From Chryseobacterium gleum (GTDB lineage: Bacteria > Bacteroidota > Bacteroidia > UBA10329), in NCBI GenBank assembly GCA_945903645.1, contig CAMDOM010000026.1:1-42547 (forward strand): 42,547 nt of DNA, written 5' to 3'. Position 1 is the stretch's first letter, and every line of letters begins with the position of its first letter. Shown piece by piece: positions 15,137 to 23,256 of this stretch. The notes beneath the pieces are model-generated. The model did no database searches and was not told the DNA's origin. It worked only from the letters and a program-made list of their open reading frames with translations. The position numbers and the translations under genes were made by a program.

Positions 15137-17653
15137 ATGAACATGAGAGCTAAATTTTTCGGAGCAATTGCAGGAGGTATCGTTTTTCTGTCTGCATCAA
15201 GTAATGCAAAAGCACAGTGCCCAACGGTTATGGCAGTTACCCAAACACCATCGAGCTGTGGTGCAGATGTAAGTTTTGCGGTAAATAATCCAAACGGATT
15301 CCAATTTGTGCAGATTGCCCTAGATGGCACTCCTATTTCGACTCAACCAATGGGTTCCATTTATTTAGAACCAGGAACGTACGTAATTGCTTCTAGCACT
15401 GCTGATGCAAACAATTGTACGCAGTATATAGAGGAGGAGATTACCATTCTTCCTGCGGTGACGGTTCAGTTTCAAAACAACACAGTGGCTTGCAATGGAA
15501 CATTGGCTTTAAGTGCTGGTGTTTCGGGTGGTTCGGGCAATTATTCTTATGCTTGGCAGCCAAGTGCCATGATGAATGACGCCTCAGCAGCTACTCCTAG
15601 CATGACTGTAGGTAACACAGCTACATTGGTATCATTAGCAGTTACAGATCTTATAACGGGTTGCATTCGCACTAATCAAATGTCGGTATATCCAAATCAG
15701 GGCGTCAGTCAAACCGTGGAGCTTTGTAGTGGCAGCACTACACTAAGCCTAGATCCAGGATCAGTAATGTACAATTGGAGCGCTAATGATGCTAATGGAG
15801 GCGCTATTGATATGACTGGAGTTAATAGCAATGTTTACTTCGCCACCGAACCTGGAACTTACTTGGTAGTTACCTATTACTCGGGTTGCCAAGTTATCTC
15901 CCATCAATTTATTGTGGAAGAATGTTCTATTTCTCCATGCCCAACTGTTATGGATGTAGCTCAGACACCATCCGGCTGCGGTGCGGACGTTAGTTATGCA
16001 GTGACCAATCCGAATGGTTTTCAATTTATTGAGTTTACTTTGGATGGAGAGCCGCTTTCTACCCAACAAACAGGATCTGTGTATTTAGAGGCTGGAACCT
16101 ATGTGATTGCCACAAGCACGGCCGATGTAAACAACTGCACAAGTTATTTGGAAGAATCAATTACCGTAGCGCCATCCTTATCCGTTCAATTTCAAAACAA
16201 CACAGTGGCTTGCAACGGCACATTGGCTTTAAGTGCTGGTGTTTCGGGTGGTTCGGGCAATTATTCTTATGCTTGGCAGCCAAGTGCCATGATGAATGAT
16301 GCATCATCAGCTACTCCTAGCATAACAGTTGGTAGCTCGGCTGTGGTAGTATCATTAGCAGTTACAGACCTAGCAACGGGTTGCACTCGCACTAATCAAA
16401 TGTTGGTATATCCAAATCAGGGAGTCAGTCAAACCGTGGAGCTTTGTAGTGGCAGCACTACACTAAGCCTAGATCCAGGATCAATAATGTACAATTGGAT
16501 CGGCACTAATGCCAATGGAAGCGCTATTGATATGACTGGCGTAACAGGTAATGTGTTTAACGCCACGCAGGCTGGAACCTACCTAGTAGTAACCTATTAC
16601 ACAGGCTGCAACGTTATTACACACCAGTTCGTAGTCGTTCCTTGCGGACAAGATGATGACGTCTGGCCCGGTGATGCCAATAGTGATGGCGAAGCCACCA
16701 ATACAGATGCGCTTTGGGTGGGACTTGCGTTCAACGAAACAGGTCCAGTTCGCGCTGCTGCTAGCAATGCATGGATAGGTCAGCCTGCCACAGATTGGAC
16801 TTTTGATTTTGCGCAAAATGGGGTGAATTTGAAACATGCCGATTGCGATGGAAATGGTGTGGTCAACTATGCTGATACGATCGCTATAAGTCAGAACTAC
16901 GGACAAACACATGGTAAAACCGAGAGTGCTTTGGGTGGAGGTTATCCCAGGTTGTGGGTAGAGGCTACACCCGACACTGTGGGGCTTTCGCAAGCGGTGA
17001 ACATCACTGTTCATTTAGCAGATGCTGCCATGCCGGTAGATAGTTTGCACGGCATCGCATTTACGCTCACGTTCAATGAAACGCTTGTGGTTGCTGATGA
17101 TTTAGCCATCGATTTCTCCAACAACACGTTGGGAACCGTGGGTTCGGACGTGTTGACATTGCAGAAACCATTTTTCCCTAATGGAGAAGTTGATGTGGCC
17201 ATTTCGCGTACAACTTTAGAAAACTACGCAGGCTTCGGACCACTATTGACCGCTCGCATTGTGACCACAGACAATCTAAGTGGTGTTCACGAATTGAGAA
17301 TTGGAATCAGCGGTGTTACTGCCATCACAGCTTCTGAAATGCCGGTTTTGTTCACCACTATTGCAGATACCGTATTCATTGATTCTGAAAAGGTGGGTAT
17401 AGACCAAATAGCTGATTTGGACTTCCGTGTGTACCCCAATCCATCGCAGGGAGTTTTCCAATTGGAAGGCTTAAAAGGCAATGTAAATGTGGAGGTAATG
17501 GATGCTACAGGCCGAGTTGTTGAGCGATTACAGAACAACGGAAACGGAAAGTTGACGGTTGACATGAGCCACCAACCCGCAGGAATGTATGTGATGCGGG
17601 TTTGGAACGAAACTGGATTTGCTGTGAAGCGAATAGAACTGCTAGGGCATTAA
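15137..17653 (+). CDS. T9SS-secreted protein with duplicated 240-residue module, dockerin-like loops and type A sorting domain
   Basis: This 838-residue protein starts with a signal peptide (residues 1-26). Two copies of a 240-residue module occupy residues 28-507. Each contains CPTVMxVxQTPSxCGADVS, an Ig-like core with GGSGNYSYAWQPSAMM, and a Cys-rich end. Two calcium-loop segments of dockerin type follow: GDANSDGEATNTDALWV (512-528) and ADCDGNGVVNYADTIAI (from about 568). Residues about 597-745 form a beta domain with a cohesin-like look (VNITVHLADAAMPVDSLHGI). Residues 760-838 are a T9SS type A sorting domain (FRVYPNPSQGVFQLEG, DATGRVVERL, PAGMYVMRVW). It should be exported across the outer membrane and anchored or released. 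Function is unknown; adhesion or matrix binding is inferred. Confidence 0.93.
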   Translation: MNMRAKFFGAIAGGIVFLSASSNAKAQCPTVMAVTQTPSSCGADVSFAVNNPNGFQFVQIALDGTPISTQPMGSIYLEPGTYVIASSTADANNCTQYIEEEITILPAVTVQFQNNTVACNGTLALSAGVSGGSGNYSYAWQPSAMMNDASAATPSMTVGNTATLVSLAVTDLITGCIRTNQMSVYPNQGVSQTVELCSGSTTLSLDPGSVMYNWSANDANGGAIDMTGVNSNVYFATEPGTYLVVTYYSGCQVISHQFIVEECSISPCPTVMDVAQTPSGCGADVSYAVTNPNGFQFIEFTLDGEPLSTQQTGSVYLEAGTYVIATSTADVNNCTSYLEESITVAPSLSVQFQNNTVACNGTLALSAGVSGGSGNYSYAWQPSAMMNDASSATPSITVGSSAVVVSLAVTDLATGCTRTNQMLVYPNQGVSQTVELCSGSTTLSLDPGSIMYNWIGTNANGSAIDMTGVTGNVFNATQAGTYLVVTYYTGCNVITHQFVVVPCGQDDDVWPGDANSDGEATNTDALWVGLAFNETGPVRAAASNAWIGQPATDWTFDFAQNGVNLKHADCDGNGVVNYADTIAISQNYGQTHGKTESALGGGYPRLWVEATPDTVGLSQAVNITVHLADAAMPVDSLHGIAFTLTFNETLVVADDLAIDFSNNTLGTVGSDVLTLQKPFFPNGEVDVAISRTTLENYAGFGPLLTARIVTTDNLSGVHELRIGISGVTAITASEMPVLFTTIADTVFIDSEKVGIDQIADLDFRVYPNPSQGVFQLEGLKGNVNVEVMDATGRVVERLQNNGNGKLTVDMSHQPAGMYVMRVWNETGFAVKRIELLGH
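15218..16657 (+). repeat. Two 720-bp direct repeats within the T9SS protein gene
   Basis: The second copy starts exactly 720 bp after the first (15218 and 15938). Similarity is moderate at the edges. It is near-identical, including silent positions, over about 130 bp (15468-15600 against 16188-16320) and again around 15700-15770 against 16420-16490. That mosaic suggests gene conversion between copies. Confidence 0.92.
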
Positions 17654-18384
17654 GCCTTAGCAGGAGCGGCCACAAAGTAATAGTCGCTGTTGGCGTTGAA
17701 TGTCTGTACAAACTGCTCGAGTGCCATTGGTTTACGCATGGCGATATAGTCTCGAAGGGTGTAGATTTCCATCTTCACATCCGAAGTGAAAAAGGAATGA
17801 ATGTGTTCGGGTTGGGTGCCATAATACTCACTGGCGCCTAGCCCACATTCAAAAACAACAATAGCCCGACTGCGATTCAATAGGTTTTTAGCGCCTTTCA
17901 ACACACCTAATTCTGCGCCTTCCACGTCTATTTTAATCAATGAAATAGGTAAATCGGCAGAGATTACATCATCCAATCGCTTCATTTCCACTTCAATTTC
18001 TTGAATATCTGGTTGGGCCACAGCATATTTTCGCTTGTTAATGCCGCTGTAAGCCGGAGCATTCACCACATAATTAAAGGTTGTTTTTCCTTCTGTGTCC
18101 GATAAAGCGTAGGGAAAAATGGTACACGATTGCCCGTATTTCCGCTTTAAATTTTCGAAGAGCGGTGGAATTGGCTCAAACCCAAAGTGCTTCCCCTTGG
18201 GCGATAGTTCAAGCATAATATCCAAAATCTCGCCTTTGTGGCAGCCTACATCAATGCAATTGCTTGATGGCGTGATAACCTGCTTCATAACAACGCGGGT
18301 CAATCTATCGTATTCCAAATTCCGCGTTAGGTCGAGATGCAGAAATTGAAGCGTGAAACGAATAAGGTCTTTAATGCGATTCAT
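17650..18384 (-). CDS. FkbM family methyltransferase
   Basis: The 244-residue protein has the FkbM pattern: SAM-binding NCIDVGCHKGEILDIML (residues 42-58), HFGFEPIPPLFENLK (66-80), FPYALSDTEGKTTF, then LIKIDVEGAELGVLKGA, the family's most conserved block. Members O-methylate sugars or small molecules, often in surface glycan or natural-product pathways; the substrate here is unknown. The start codon lies 6 bp after the Usp gene's stop, so the two are probably one operon, an unusual pairing. Its stop codon overlaps the stop of the convergent T9SS gene on the palindrome TTAA (17650-17653). Confidence 0.9.
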   Translation of the reverse strand: MNRIKDLIRFTLQFLHLDLTRNLEYDRLTRVVMKQVITPSSNCIDVGCHKGEILDIMLELSPKGKHFGFEPIPPLFENLKRKYGQSCTIFPYALSDTEGKTTFNYVVNAPAYSGINKRKYAVAQPDIQEIEVEMKRLDDVISADLPISLIKIDVEGAELGVLKGAKNLLNRSRAIVVFECGLGASEYYGTQPEHIHSFFTSDVKMEIYTLRDYIAMRKPMALEQFVQTFNANSDYYFVAAPAKA

Positions 18385-18390
18385 TCGGCA

Positions 18391-19260
18391 TTAAAGGAAC
18401 ATCACGTTTGGAATGTGGTACAAGTGGGCAATTGGGTTGACACACATGGTAGGAATTTGCGCATCGTTGTTAATAATGCGCTCGTTGTCTGCACCAAGCA
18501 CAAATCCTTTTACGCTCACTTCGCTATCGTCTGTTAGAATCACAATCAAATCAGCATTCTTTTCAGACGCGTATTTGATGGTTTGCTTAGCGTGGTCACC
18601 ACCGCTTTTTGTGGCTTGGGCAACGCTATAGCGCACACCGTTTTTCTTAAACATATTCTCGGCCCAAGCTATGTTATTGTTCTTCGCATTGTTGATGTAT
18701 TCATCGCTTTCGAAGCTGCCAAACAGAAGAACTTCAGCATCAAAACTCTTGGCCATAACCACGGTGTGAATGACCTTTTGCTTGGTTTCGCGGCTGGCAT
18801 CAATGGGGAACATGATGGTTTTGTAGCCATGAGCTGCAATTTTTTTGCGTTGCACCACAATGGCTGGAACAGGTGCACTGGTTATTACGCGCACAATCCA
18901 AGCACCTGTAATGTGTTGCATGCCAACCACACCATGCGTTCCAATAACCATAAGACGCGCTCCAATTTCTTCGGTCACTTCGCCAATGGTGGTAAATATG
19001 GAACCTTCGCGCATGTGGTATCCCGCTTTCACTCCATACGCTTTTTCGATTTGCGCCACTTCCGAAACCATTTTTTTGGTCAAATCGTCCAACGATTCGC
19101 CTGCTTTCTTCAGTTTGGCTTTGGTTTCGGTGGTCACCACATGGATAAGTCGAATTTCATCGCCAGCTAATTTGGCAATGCTTGCTGCATGTTGAATTGC
19201 AGTGGCTGCTTGCTCTGTAAAGTCGGTAGGAACAAGAATTATAGAATTTTTATCGGCCAT
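18391..19260 (-). CDS. Tandem universal stress protein (UspA family)
   Basis: The 289-residue protein contains two Usp domains (about 1-145 and 146-280). The first has ILVPTDFTEQAATAIQHA, and LMVIGTHGVVGMQHITGAW, close to the ATP-binding G-2x-G-9x-G pattern but with GAW where GS/GT is usual. The second (IMFPIDASRETKQKVIHTVV, DLIVILTDDSEVSVKGFVLG) has lost the glycine motif and probably does not bind ATP. Usp proteins are cytoplasmic stress or starvation factors. It is the first gene of a two-gene operon with the FkbM methyltransferase and has its own promoter. Confidence 0.9.
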   Translation of the reverse strand: MADKNSIILVPTDFTEQAATAIQHAASIAKLAGDEIRLIHVVTTETKAKLKKAGESLDDLTKKMVSEVAQIEKAYGVKAGYHMREGSIFTTIGEVTEEIGARLMVIGTHGVVGMQHITGAWIVRVITSAPVPAIVVQRKKIAAHGYKTIMFPIDASRETKQKVIHTVVMAKSFDAEVLLFGSFESDEYINNAKNNNIAWAENMFKKNGVRYSVAQATKSGGDHAKQTIKYASEKNADLIVILTDDSEVSVKGFVLGADNERIINNDAQIPTMCVNPIAHLYHIPNVMFL

Positions 19261-19291
19261 GGGAATTGAATTTCATTTGGGTTGAAGTGGT

Positions 19292-19299
19292 CAAAAATA
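19292..19299 (-). promoter_or_regulatory. -7 promoter element TATTTTTG for the Usp-FkbM operon
   Basis: A perfect TAnnTTTG match on the minus strand, with TTTC 19 nt further upstream as a one-mismatch -33. The leader would be about 25 nt to the ATG at 19260. Confidence 0.5.
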
Positions 19300-19324
19300 G
19301 AAGTTTTGGTAGATAGCAGAAAGT

Positions 19325-19915
19325 TCAATTCTTATAGGTTGCCACCAGCTTCTCCACAGTTGCCAAATGGGCGGATTTTACGGCCTCGCGATTGGCTTGT
19401 CCGTAGCTGGTATGATACTTATGGGATGACAGGAACTTAACTTGAAGGCGATTCCAGCTTTGTTCATCTTTAATCAAACCCAAATGATTCAATTCGAGGT
19501 AAAGATTGGTGCCAATAGCGAAGAAATCATCACGACCTAGGTAATCTAAATCGGCATCGCAGAGAATATCAGCCAGCCGAGATTTGGGTTCTTGAGGCAC
19601 TTTGGTGGCCATTATCATGGCGCAAATCGCGGTAATATCTTGGGCATCAAATCCAAATGCGGGCAATTGTGCTTGGGCAATTGCGCAACCCGCTAATTCA
19701 TGATTAGCATAAGTGGTTAGAAAACCGCAATCGTGATAGGCTGCGGCTACCAACAACAGATTTAATTCGTGTGTAGTGACTTGCTGATGAATTGCAATAC
19801 GCTCGGTGGCTTTCAACACATCTAATGTGTGATGATGACCGTGATAAAGCAAATGAGCTGGAAGTTCCTGTTGAAGTCGTCCCAAGATGTAGTCGATAGC
19901 GCCTTGATGGTTCAT
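19325..19915 (-). CDS. HD-domain phosphohydrolase
   Basis: The 196-residue protein shows the HD superfamily metal site: His28/His29 (YHGHHHTLDV), the HD pair His61-Asp62 (AAAYHDCGFL), and a distal Asp in LCDADLDYLGRDD (Asp120/Asp122). The layout (short N-helix, HD, then a helical C-half) fits small cytoplasmic HD hydrolases acting on nucleotides or phosphate esters; the substrate cannot be told. Its start lies 65 bp from the Usp promoter region on the other side of its stop, so it is a separate upstream gene on the same strand. The region ahead of it carries two palindromes that could regulate it. Confidence 0.87.
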   Translation of the reverse strand: MNHQGAIDYILGRLQQELPAHLLYHGHHHTLDVLKATERIAIHQQVTTHELNLLLVAAAYHDCGFLTTYANHELAGCAIAQAQLPAFGFDAQDITAICAMIMATKVPQEPKSRLADILCDADLDYLGRDDFFAIGTNLYLELNHLGLIKDEQSWNRLQVKFLSSHKYHTSYGQANREAVKSAHLATVEKLVATYKN

Positions 19916-19997
19916 AGTCAGATGTAAGGGATACGAAAGTCTGCCTATTTCTTAGTTCAGAAGCCTAATTTGGTAGCAATGTAAGTTTAACCTCGAC

Positions 19998-20016
19998 TAC
20001 GTAAATATGTTACGTA
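19998..20016. promoter_or_regulatory. Palindrome TACGTAA-N5-TTACGTA upstream of the HD gene
   Basis: A perfect 7-bp inverted repeat with a 5-bp spacer, 80-100 bp before the HD-domain gene's start. The size suits a dimeric regulator such as a TetR or GntR type protein; the binder is unknown. Confidence 0.4.
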
Positions 20017-20064
20017 TGGCTGGCATTAAGGCGAAATGGAATTATGTTGCATTGAACTATTACT

Positions 20065-20089
20065 TTGGTAACATTTAGGTAATTACCAA
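20065..20089. promoter_or_regulatory. Palindromic cluster TTGGTAA-N11-TTACCAA
   Basis: TTGGTAA (20065-20071) and TTACCAA (20083-20089) form an inverted repeat. Its right arm also belongs to the perfect palindrome GGTAATTACC (20078-20087). It lies between the YopX-like gene's stop and the HD gene's start. Confidence 0.35.
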
Positions 20090-20112
20090 GAATTTAGATT
20101 AAGGACGAATTT

Positions 20113-20475
20113 TTACGACAAGGAAATGAAATGGCTGGCTGCCAGCAATAAGATTGGAGCTTCCAAGGGTATGTTGCGTTCGGTTATGTTGCAGCATAAC
20201 TCCGGGCCAAGTGGACCGAGGTCTTTAATCCGCACTATTTTGTCTGAACCGTCAATGGTACATTTCACCACGTCTCCTACAAATAGCTTTCGACCTTTGC
20301 GGTCTTTGGTGCCGATAAATGCATCTTCAGTCTCAAAGTGAAACGGAGTGCCATTGTACCAAAAGTCATCACGAGAGAAGAACACGTAGCTGCCAACCTG
20401 CTTGCGATAGCCCACCACTTGATTTCCACATCGCAGCCGGAATAGATTTGTTCCCATTTTTATGGAAACAGTCAT
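20113..20475 (-). CDS. YopX-like hypothetical protein
   Basis: The 120-residue protein contains IGTKDRKGRKLFVGDVV (residues 54-70), which matches the phage-associated YopX signature (G-x-x-D-x-x-G-x-x-I/L-x-x-G-D-x-V), a small beta-barrel fold. The N-terminal 45 residues (FRLRCGNQVVGYR, YVFFSRDDFWYNGTPFHF) are also beta-like. Met7 (20457) is an alternative start. YopX proteins are common in phages and of unknown function; no other phage gene is near, so this one looks like a domesticated or unrelated copy. It is divergent from the voltage-sensor-like gene, with 53 bp between starts. Confidence 0.65.
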   Translation of the reverse strand: MTVSIKMGTNLFRLRCGNQVVGYRKQVGSYVFFSRDDFWYNGTPFHFETEDAFIGTKDRKGRKLFVGDVVKCTIDGSDKIVRIKDLGPLGPELCCNITERNIPLEAPILLLAASHFISLS

Positions 20476-20528
20476 TATTCCTAATTGTTTGCTTTTTGCA
20501 GAACTAAGGTTTTACGAACTTTGGCCGC

Positions 20529-21563
20529 ATGGTGATATTCAACTGGTCGAAACTAAGAGAAGATAGAGGGCTACTGCTATTGGTGGTGGATTTGCTAATG
20601 ATAGCCTTGGTGCTTATAAATCTGCTGTACATCACGGCAGAATGGCATTTTTCGTTTGCACTTGTTCGTGATGAGCTTAAGCAGTATTTGCCCGAATTCT
20701 ATGATTGGTATGATGTATATCTGCATCGCAACTTTTTGCGAAACGACTTTTATTTCGTTCTCATTTTCGTCACCGAATTTTTGGTGCGGTGGTATTTTGC
20801 GGTGCAACGCAAGCGCTACCACAAATGGTTTTTCTATCCTTTTCTGCATTGGTATGATGTACTGGGATGTATTCCTTTAGGCTCATTTAGGGCATTGCGC
20901 ATTTTCAGGGTGGGTAGCATGGTGTTTCGGCTTCACAAAATGGGGGTTATCGACTTGAGGCAAACCTATTTGTGGCGCATTTTCAATAAATATACCGCAG
21001 TTATTGTGGAAGAAATTTCGGATCGCGTGGTGGTGAATGTGCTCGAGGGGGTGCAAGATGAGCTGAAGCAGGGCAGCCCGGTGGTGGGTAAAATTCTGAA
21101 TGAAGTGTTGCGCCCACAACGCCAACTGCTGGCCGAATGGCTTTCGCATCGTGTGAGGGCGGTTGGCGAGCAGAATTACGTGCAGCATAGCGAAAGGCTT
21201 CGGGCTTATGTGAATAGAAAGGTGAGCGAGGCGGTGCATAACAACCGCGAGGTGCGCGATATCGCGTCCATTCCGCTGGTAGGCAGCACCATTACCAATA
21301 AACTTGAAAAGGCGGTTGCGGAAATTACATTTGCCGTGGTGCATGGCATGATGCTAGACCTAAAAAGCGAAGATAGCGTGGCCATTATCAGCGAATTGGC
21401 CGAGGTGACTATGGAAGTAATGCTTGTTGAAGAGGAAGATTCGCGGCTCAATGCCATTGCACTAGATATGGTGCATCAAAGCATCGAAATCATCAAAGAA
21501 CAGGTGAATGTGAAGCAATGGCAAGTGCGCGAGAAGCAAGAAAGTGATGCTCCGAAAAATTAA
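20529..21563 (+). CDS. Voltage-sensor-domain-like membrane protein without pore
   Basis: The 344-residue protein has four candidate membrane helices in its first 140 residues, matching S1-S4 of voltage-gated channels. S1 is residues 14-36. S2 is about 72-92 (FVLIFVTEFLVRWYF, with Glu83 and Arg87). S3 is about 102-119 (HWYDVLGCIPLGSF, with Asp110). An S4-like helix, RALRIFRVGSMVFRLHK (121-137), has basic residues at 121, 124, 127, 134 and 137. No S5-S6 or selectivity filter follows. Instead there are about 200 residues of soluble helix (VEEISDRVVVNVLEGVQDEL, IASIPLVGSTITNKLEKAVAE). It may be a voltage-sensing domain coupled to a cytoplasmic effector, or a proton channel-like protein; this is inference from sequence pattern. 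Confidence 0.65.
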   Translation: MVIFNWSKLREDRGLLLLVVDLLMIALVLINLLYITAEWHFSFALVRDELKQYLPEFYDWYDVYLHRNFLRNDFYFVLIFVTEFLVRWYFAVQRKRYHKWFFYPFLHWYDVLGCIPLGSFRALRIFRVGSMVFRLHKMGVIDLRQTYLWRIFNKYTAVIVEEISDRVVVNVLEGVQDELKQGSPVVGKILNEVLRPQRQLLAEWLSHRVRAVGEQNYVQHSERLRAYVNRKVSEAVHNNREVRDIASIPLVGSTITNKLEKAVAEITFAVVHGMMLDLKSEDSVAIISELAEVTMEVMLVEEEDSRLNAIALDMVHQSIEIIKEQVNVKQWQVREKQESDAPKN

Positions 21564-21618
21564 GAGTTATTGCATTTAGCATCTGTAGAATACGCTTTAC
21601 TTTAGTGCTCCTAATTTT

Positions 21619-22176
21619 ATGTTCATTGCCATGGTTTCTCATGTAGTCGCCTTGGTTCTAGGCATTTTGTTTTGGACTTTTTTGGAATACGTTATTCATC
21701 GCTTTTTGCTCCACAAAAAAGGTGTAAGTAACCCAGCAACCGATGAGCATTTGCGCCATCACAGACAGGGAAATTACTTCGCTCCATTTTGGAAAAAGCT
21801 AGTTGCCTCCCTGTCGGCATTGGTAATCTGCTCTTTACTCGTTGGATTTGCAATCGATTTTGTACACGGAATTCTGTTTTCGAGCGGCATGGCGGGCATG
21901 TATCTTATTTACGAGATTACCCACAAACGCTTGCATGCCCGTGCCCCACTAATAGGGTATGGAATGATTATTCGAAAGCATCATTTCTACCATCATTTCG
22001 GAAATCCCAAGATGAACCACGGGGTAACTGTGCGCTTTTGGGACCGAGTGTTTGGAACCTTTGAGCCTACCTTGAAAGAAACCGTGAGTGTGCCGCGCAA
22101 GATGGTATTGCCCTGGCTTATGGACAATGATGGCAATGCACTAGCCCGCTATCAGCGACATTTCTTGGTGAGATAG
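21619..22176 (+). CDS. Fatty acid hydroxylase superfamily membrane protein
   Basis: The 185-residue integral membrane protein has the His clusters of the fatty acid hydroxylase/sterol desaturase/carotene hydroxylase superfamily: HRFLLH (His27, His32), HLRHH (His44, 47, 48), HKRLH (His102, 106) and HHFYHH (His121-126), plus His134. These bind a diiron centre that hydroxylates a lipid chain. Membrane helices lie at about 6-30 and 62-100. The length and N-terminal FLEYVIHRFLLH resemble the small sphingolipid/fatty-acid 2-hydroxylase-like members. The substrate is not determined; sphingolipid or fatty-acid modification suits Bacteroidota membranes. Met5 is an alternative start. It follows the voltage-sensor-like gene by 55 bp. 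Confidence 0.88.
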   Translation: MFIAMVSHVVALVLGILFWTFLEYVIHRFLLHKKGVSNPATDEHLRHHRQGNYFAPFWKKLVASLSALVICSLLVGFAIDFVHGILFSSGMAGMYLIYEITHKRLHARAPLIGYGMIIRKHHFYHHFGNPKMNHGVTVRFWDRVFGTFEPTLKETVSVPRKMVLPWLMDNDGNALARYQRHFLVR

Positions 22177-22224
22177 ATTGCGGCCATTGCGAATTCTTCC
22201 TTTACTAATTCAAAGTTTATACGA

Positions 22225-23256
22225 TTGATGAAAATTCATTCTCGCTTTACGATCTTGGCAGTGCTGTGCCTTTTTGTGGCATGTTCTTCTCCCACAGAAG
22301 ATAAAATTGCCGAAGCAGTAGACCCATGCACCTATTTGGATGTGAAAACTCCAGGTGAATATCAAACAGGTGGTGTGCAAATGATTCAGCTGCGCGAGGG
22401 CTACAAAGTGTGGACCAAGCGCCATGGCAACAGCCCCATGAAAGTACTGCTATTGCACGGTGGGCCAGCAGGAACGCACGAATACATGGAGAGCTTTCAG
22501 AGCTTTTTTCCGCAGGCAAATATTGAGTTTTACGACTACGACCAGTTGGGTTCGTATCGCTCGGATCAGCCCGATAGCTTGGGGCTGTATACCATAGCCC
22601 GTTTTGTGGAAGAAGTAGAACAAGTGCGGGTGGCGTTGGGGCTGGATAGCACCAATTTTTTCCTTTTAGGCCACAGCTGGGGCGGAATATTGGCGTTGGA
22701 GTATGCGCTAAAGTATCAGCAAAACTTGAAGGGCCTTATTGTGAGCAACATGACGGCCGATTTTCACAAGTATGCGGCTTATAACAACAAACTTAGGGAG
22801 CAACTTCGCCCTTCGTTGGTAGATACGTTGAAGGCATTTGAAGACAAGGGCCTCTACACCGACCCACTTTATCTGGCCTTGGTAGAAAAGGAGTTTTATG
22901 CCAAACATATCTGCCGCATCTACCCGTTTCCGGAGCCTGTGGCAAGGAGTTTCAAGCATTTTAACATGGAGGTGTATGCCTACATGCAAGGGCCAAGCGA
23001 GTTTGTGCCGGGAGGCATTCTCAAAGATTGGTCGGTTTGGGATAGACTTAAAGAACTGCATGTGCCCACCCTAACTGTAGGGGCAAAATACGACAGCATG
23101 AACCCCAATGAAATGAAGGAAATGGCCACCTTGGTGCAAAACGGCCAATACCATTACTGCCCCAACGGCAGCCACATGGCGCTTTGGGACGACCAACAGG
23201 TTTATATGGATGGGGTGGTGAGGTTTGTGAAGAGGGTGCACGGAAGAGGAAATTAG
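22225..23256 (+). CDS. Lipoprotein of the proline iminopeptidase-like alpha/beta hydrolase family
   Basis: The 343-residue protein has a lipoprotein signal (hydrophobic residues 8-19, LFVAC with Cys20). It carries an S33-type hydrolase fold: LLLHGGPAGTHEYM (residues 75-88, oxyanion-hole motif HGGP), YDYDQLGSYRSDQP, nucleophile elbow GHSWGG with Ser151, acid in VGAKYDSMNP, and base in NGSHMALWDD. HGGP together with GHSWGG is typical of proline iminopeptidases, so an exported aminopeptidase acting on N-terminal proline is likely. It is probably anchored in the outer membrane. Its stop codon overlaps the stop of the convergent lysS by 3 nt. Confidence 0.9.
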   Translation: MMKIHSRFTILAVLCLFVACSSPTEDKIAEAVDPCTYLDVKTPGEYQTGGVQMIQLREGYKVWTKRHGNSPMKVLLLHGGPAGTHEYMESFQSFFPQANIEFYDYDQLGSYRSDQPDSLGLYTIARFVEEVEQVRVALGLDSTNFFLLGHSWGGILALEYALKYQQNLKGLIVSNMTADFHKYAAYNNKLREQLRPSLVDTLKAFEDKGLYTDPLYLALVEKEFYAKHICRIYPFPEPVARSFKHFNMEVYAYMQGPSEFVPGGILKDWSVWDRLKELHVPTLTVGAKYDSMNPNEMKEMATLVQNGQYHYCPNGSHMALWDDQQVYMDGVVRFVKRVHGRGN

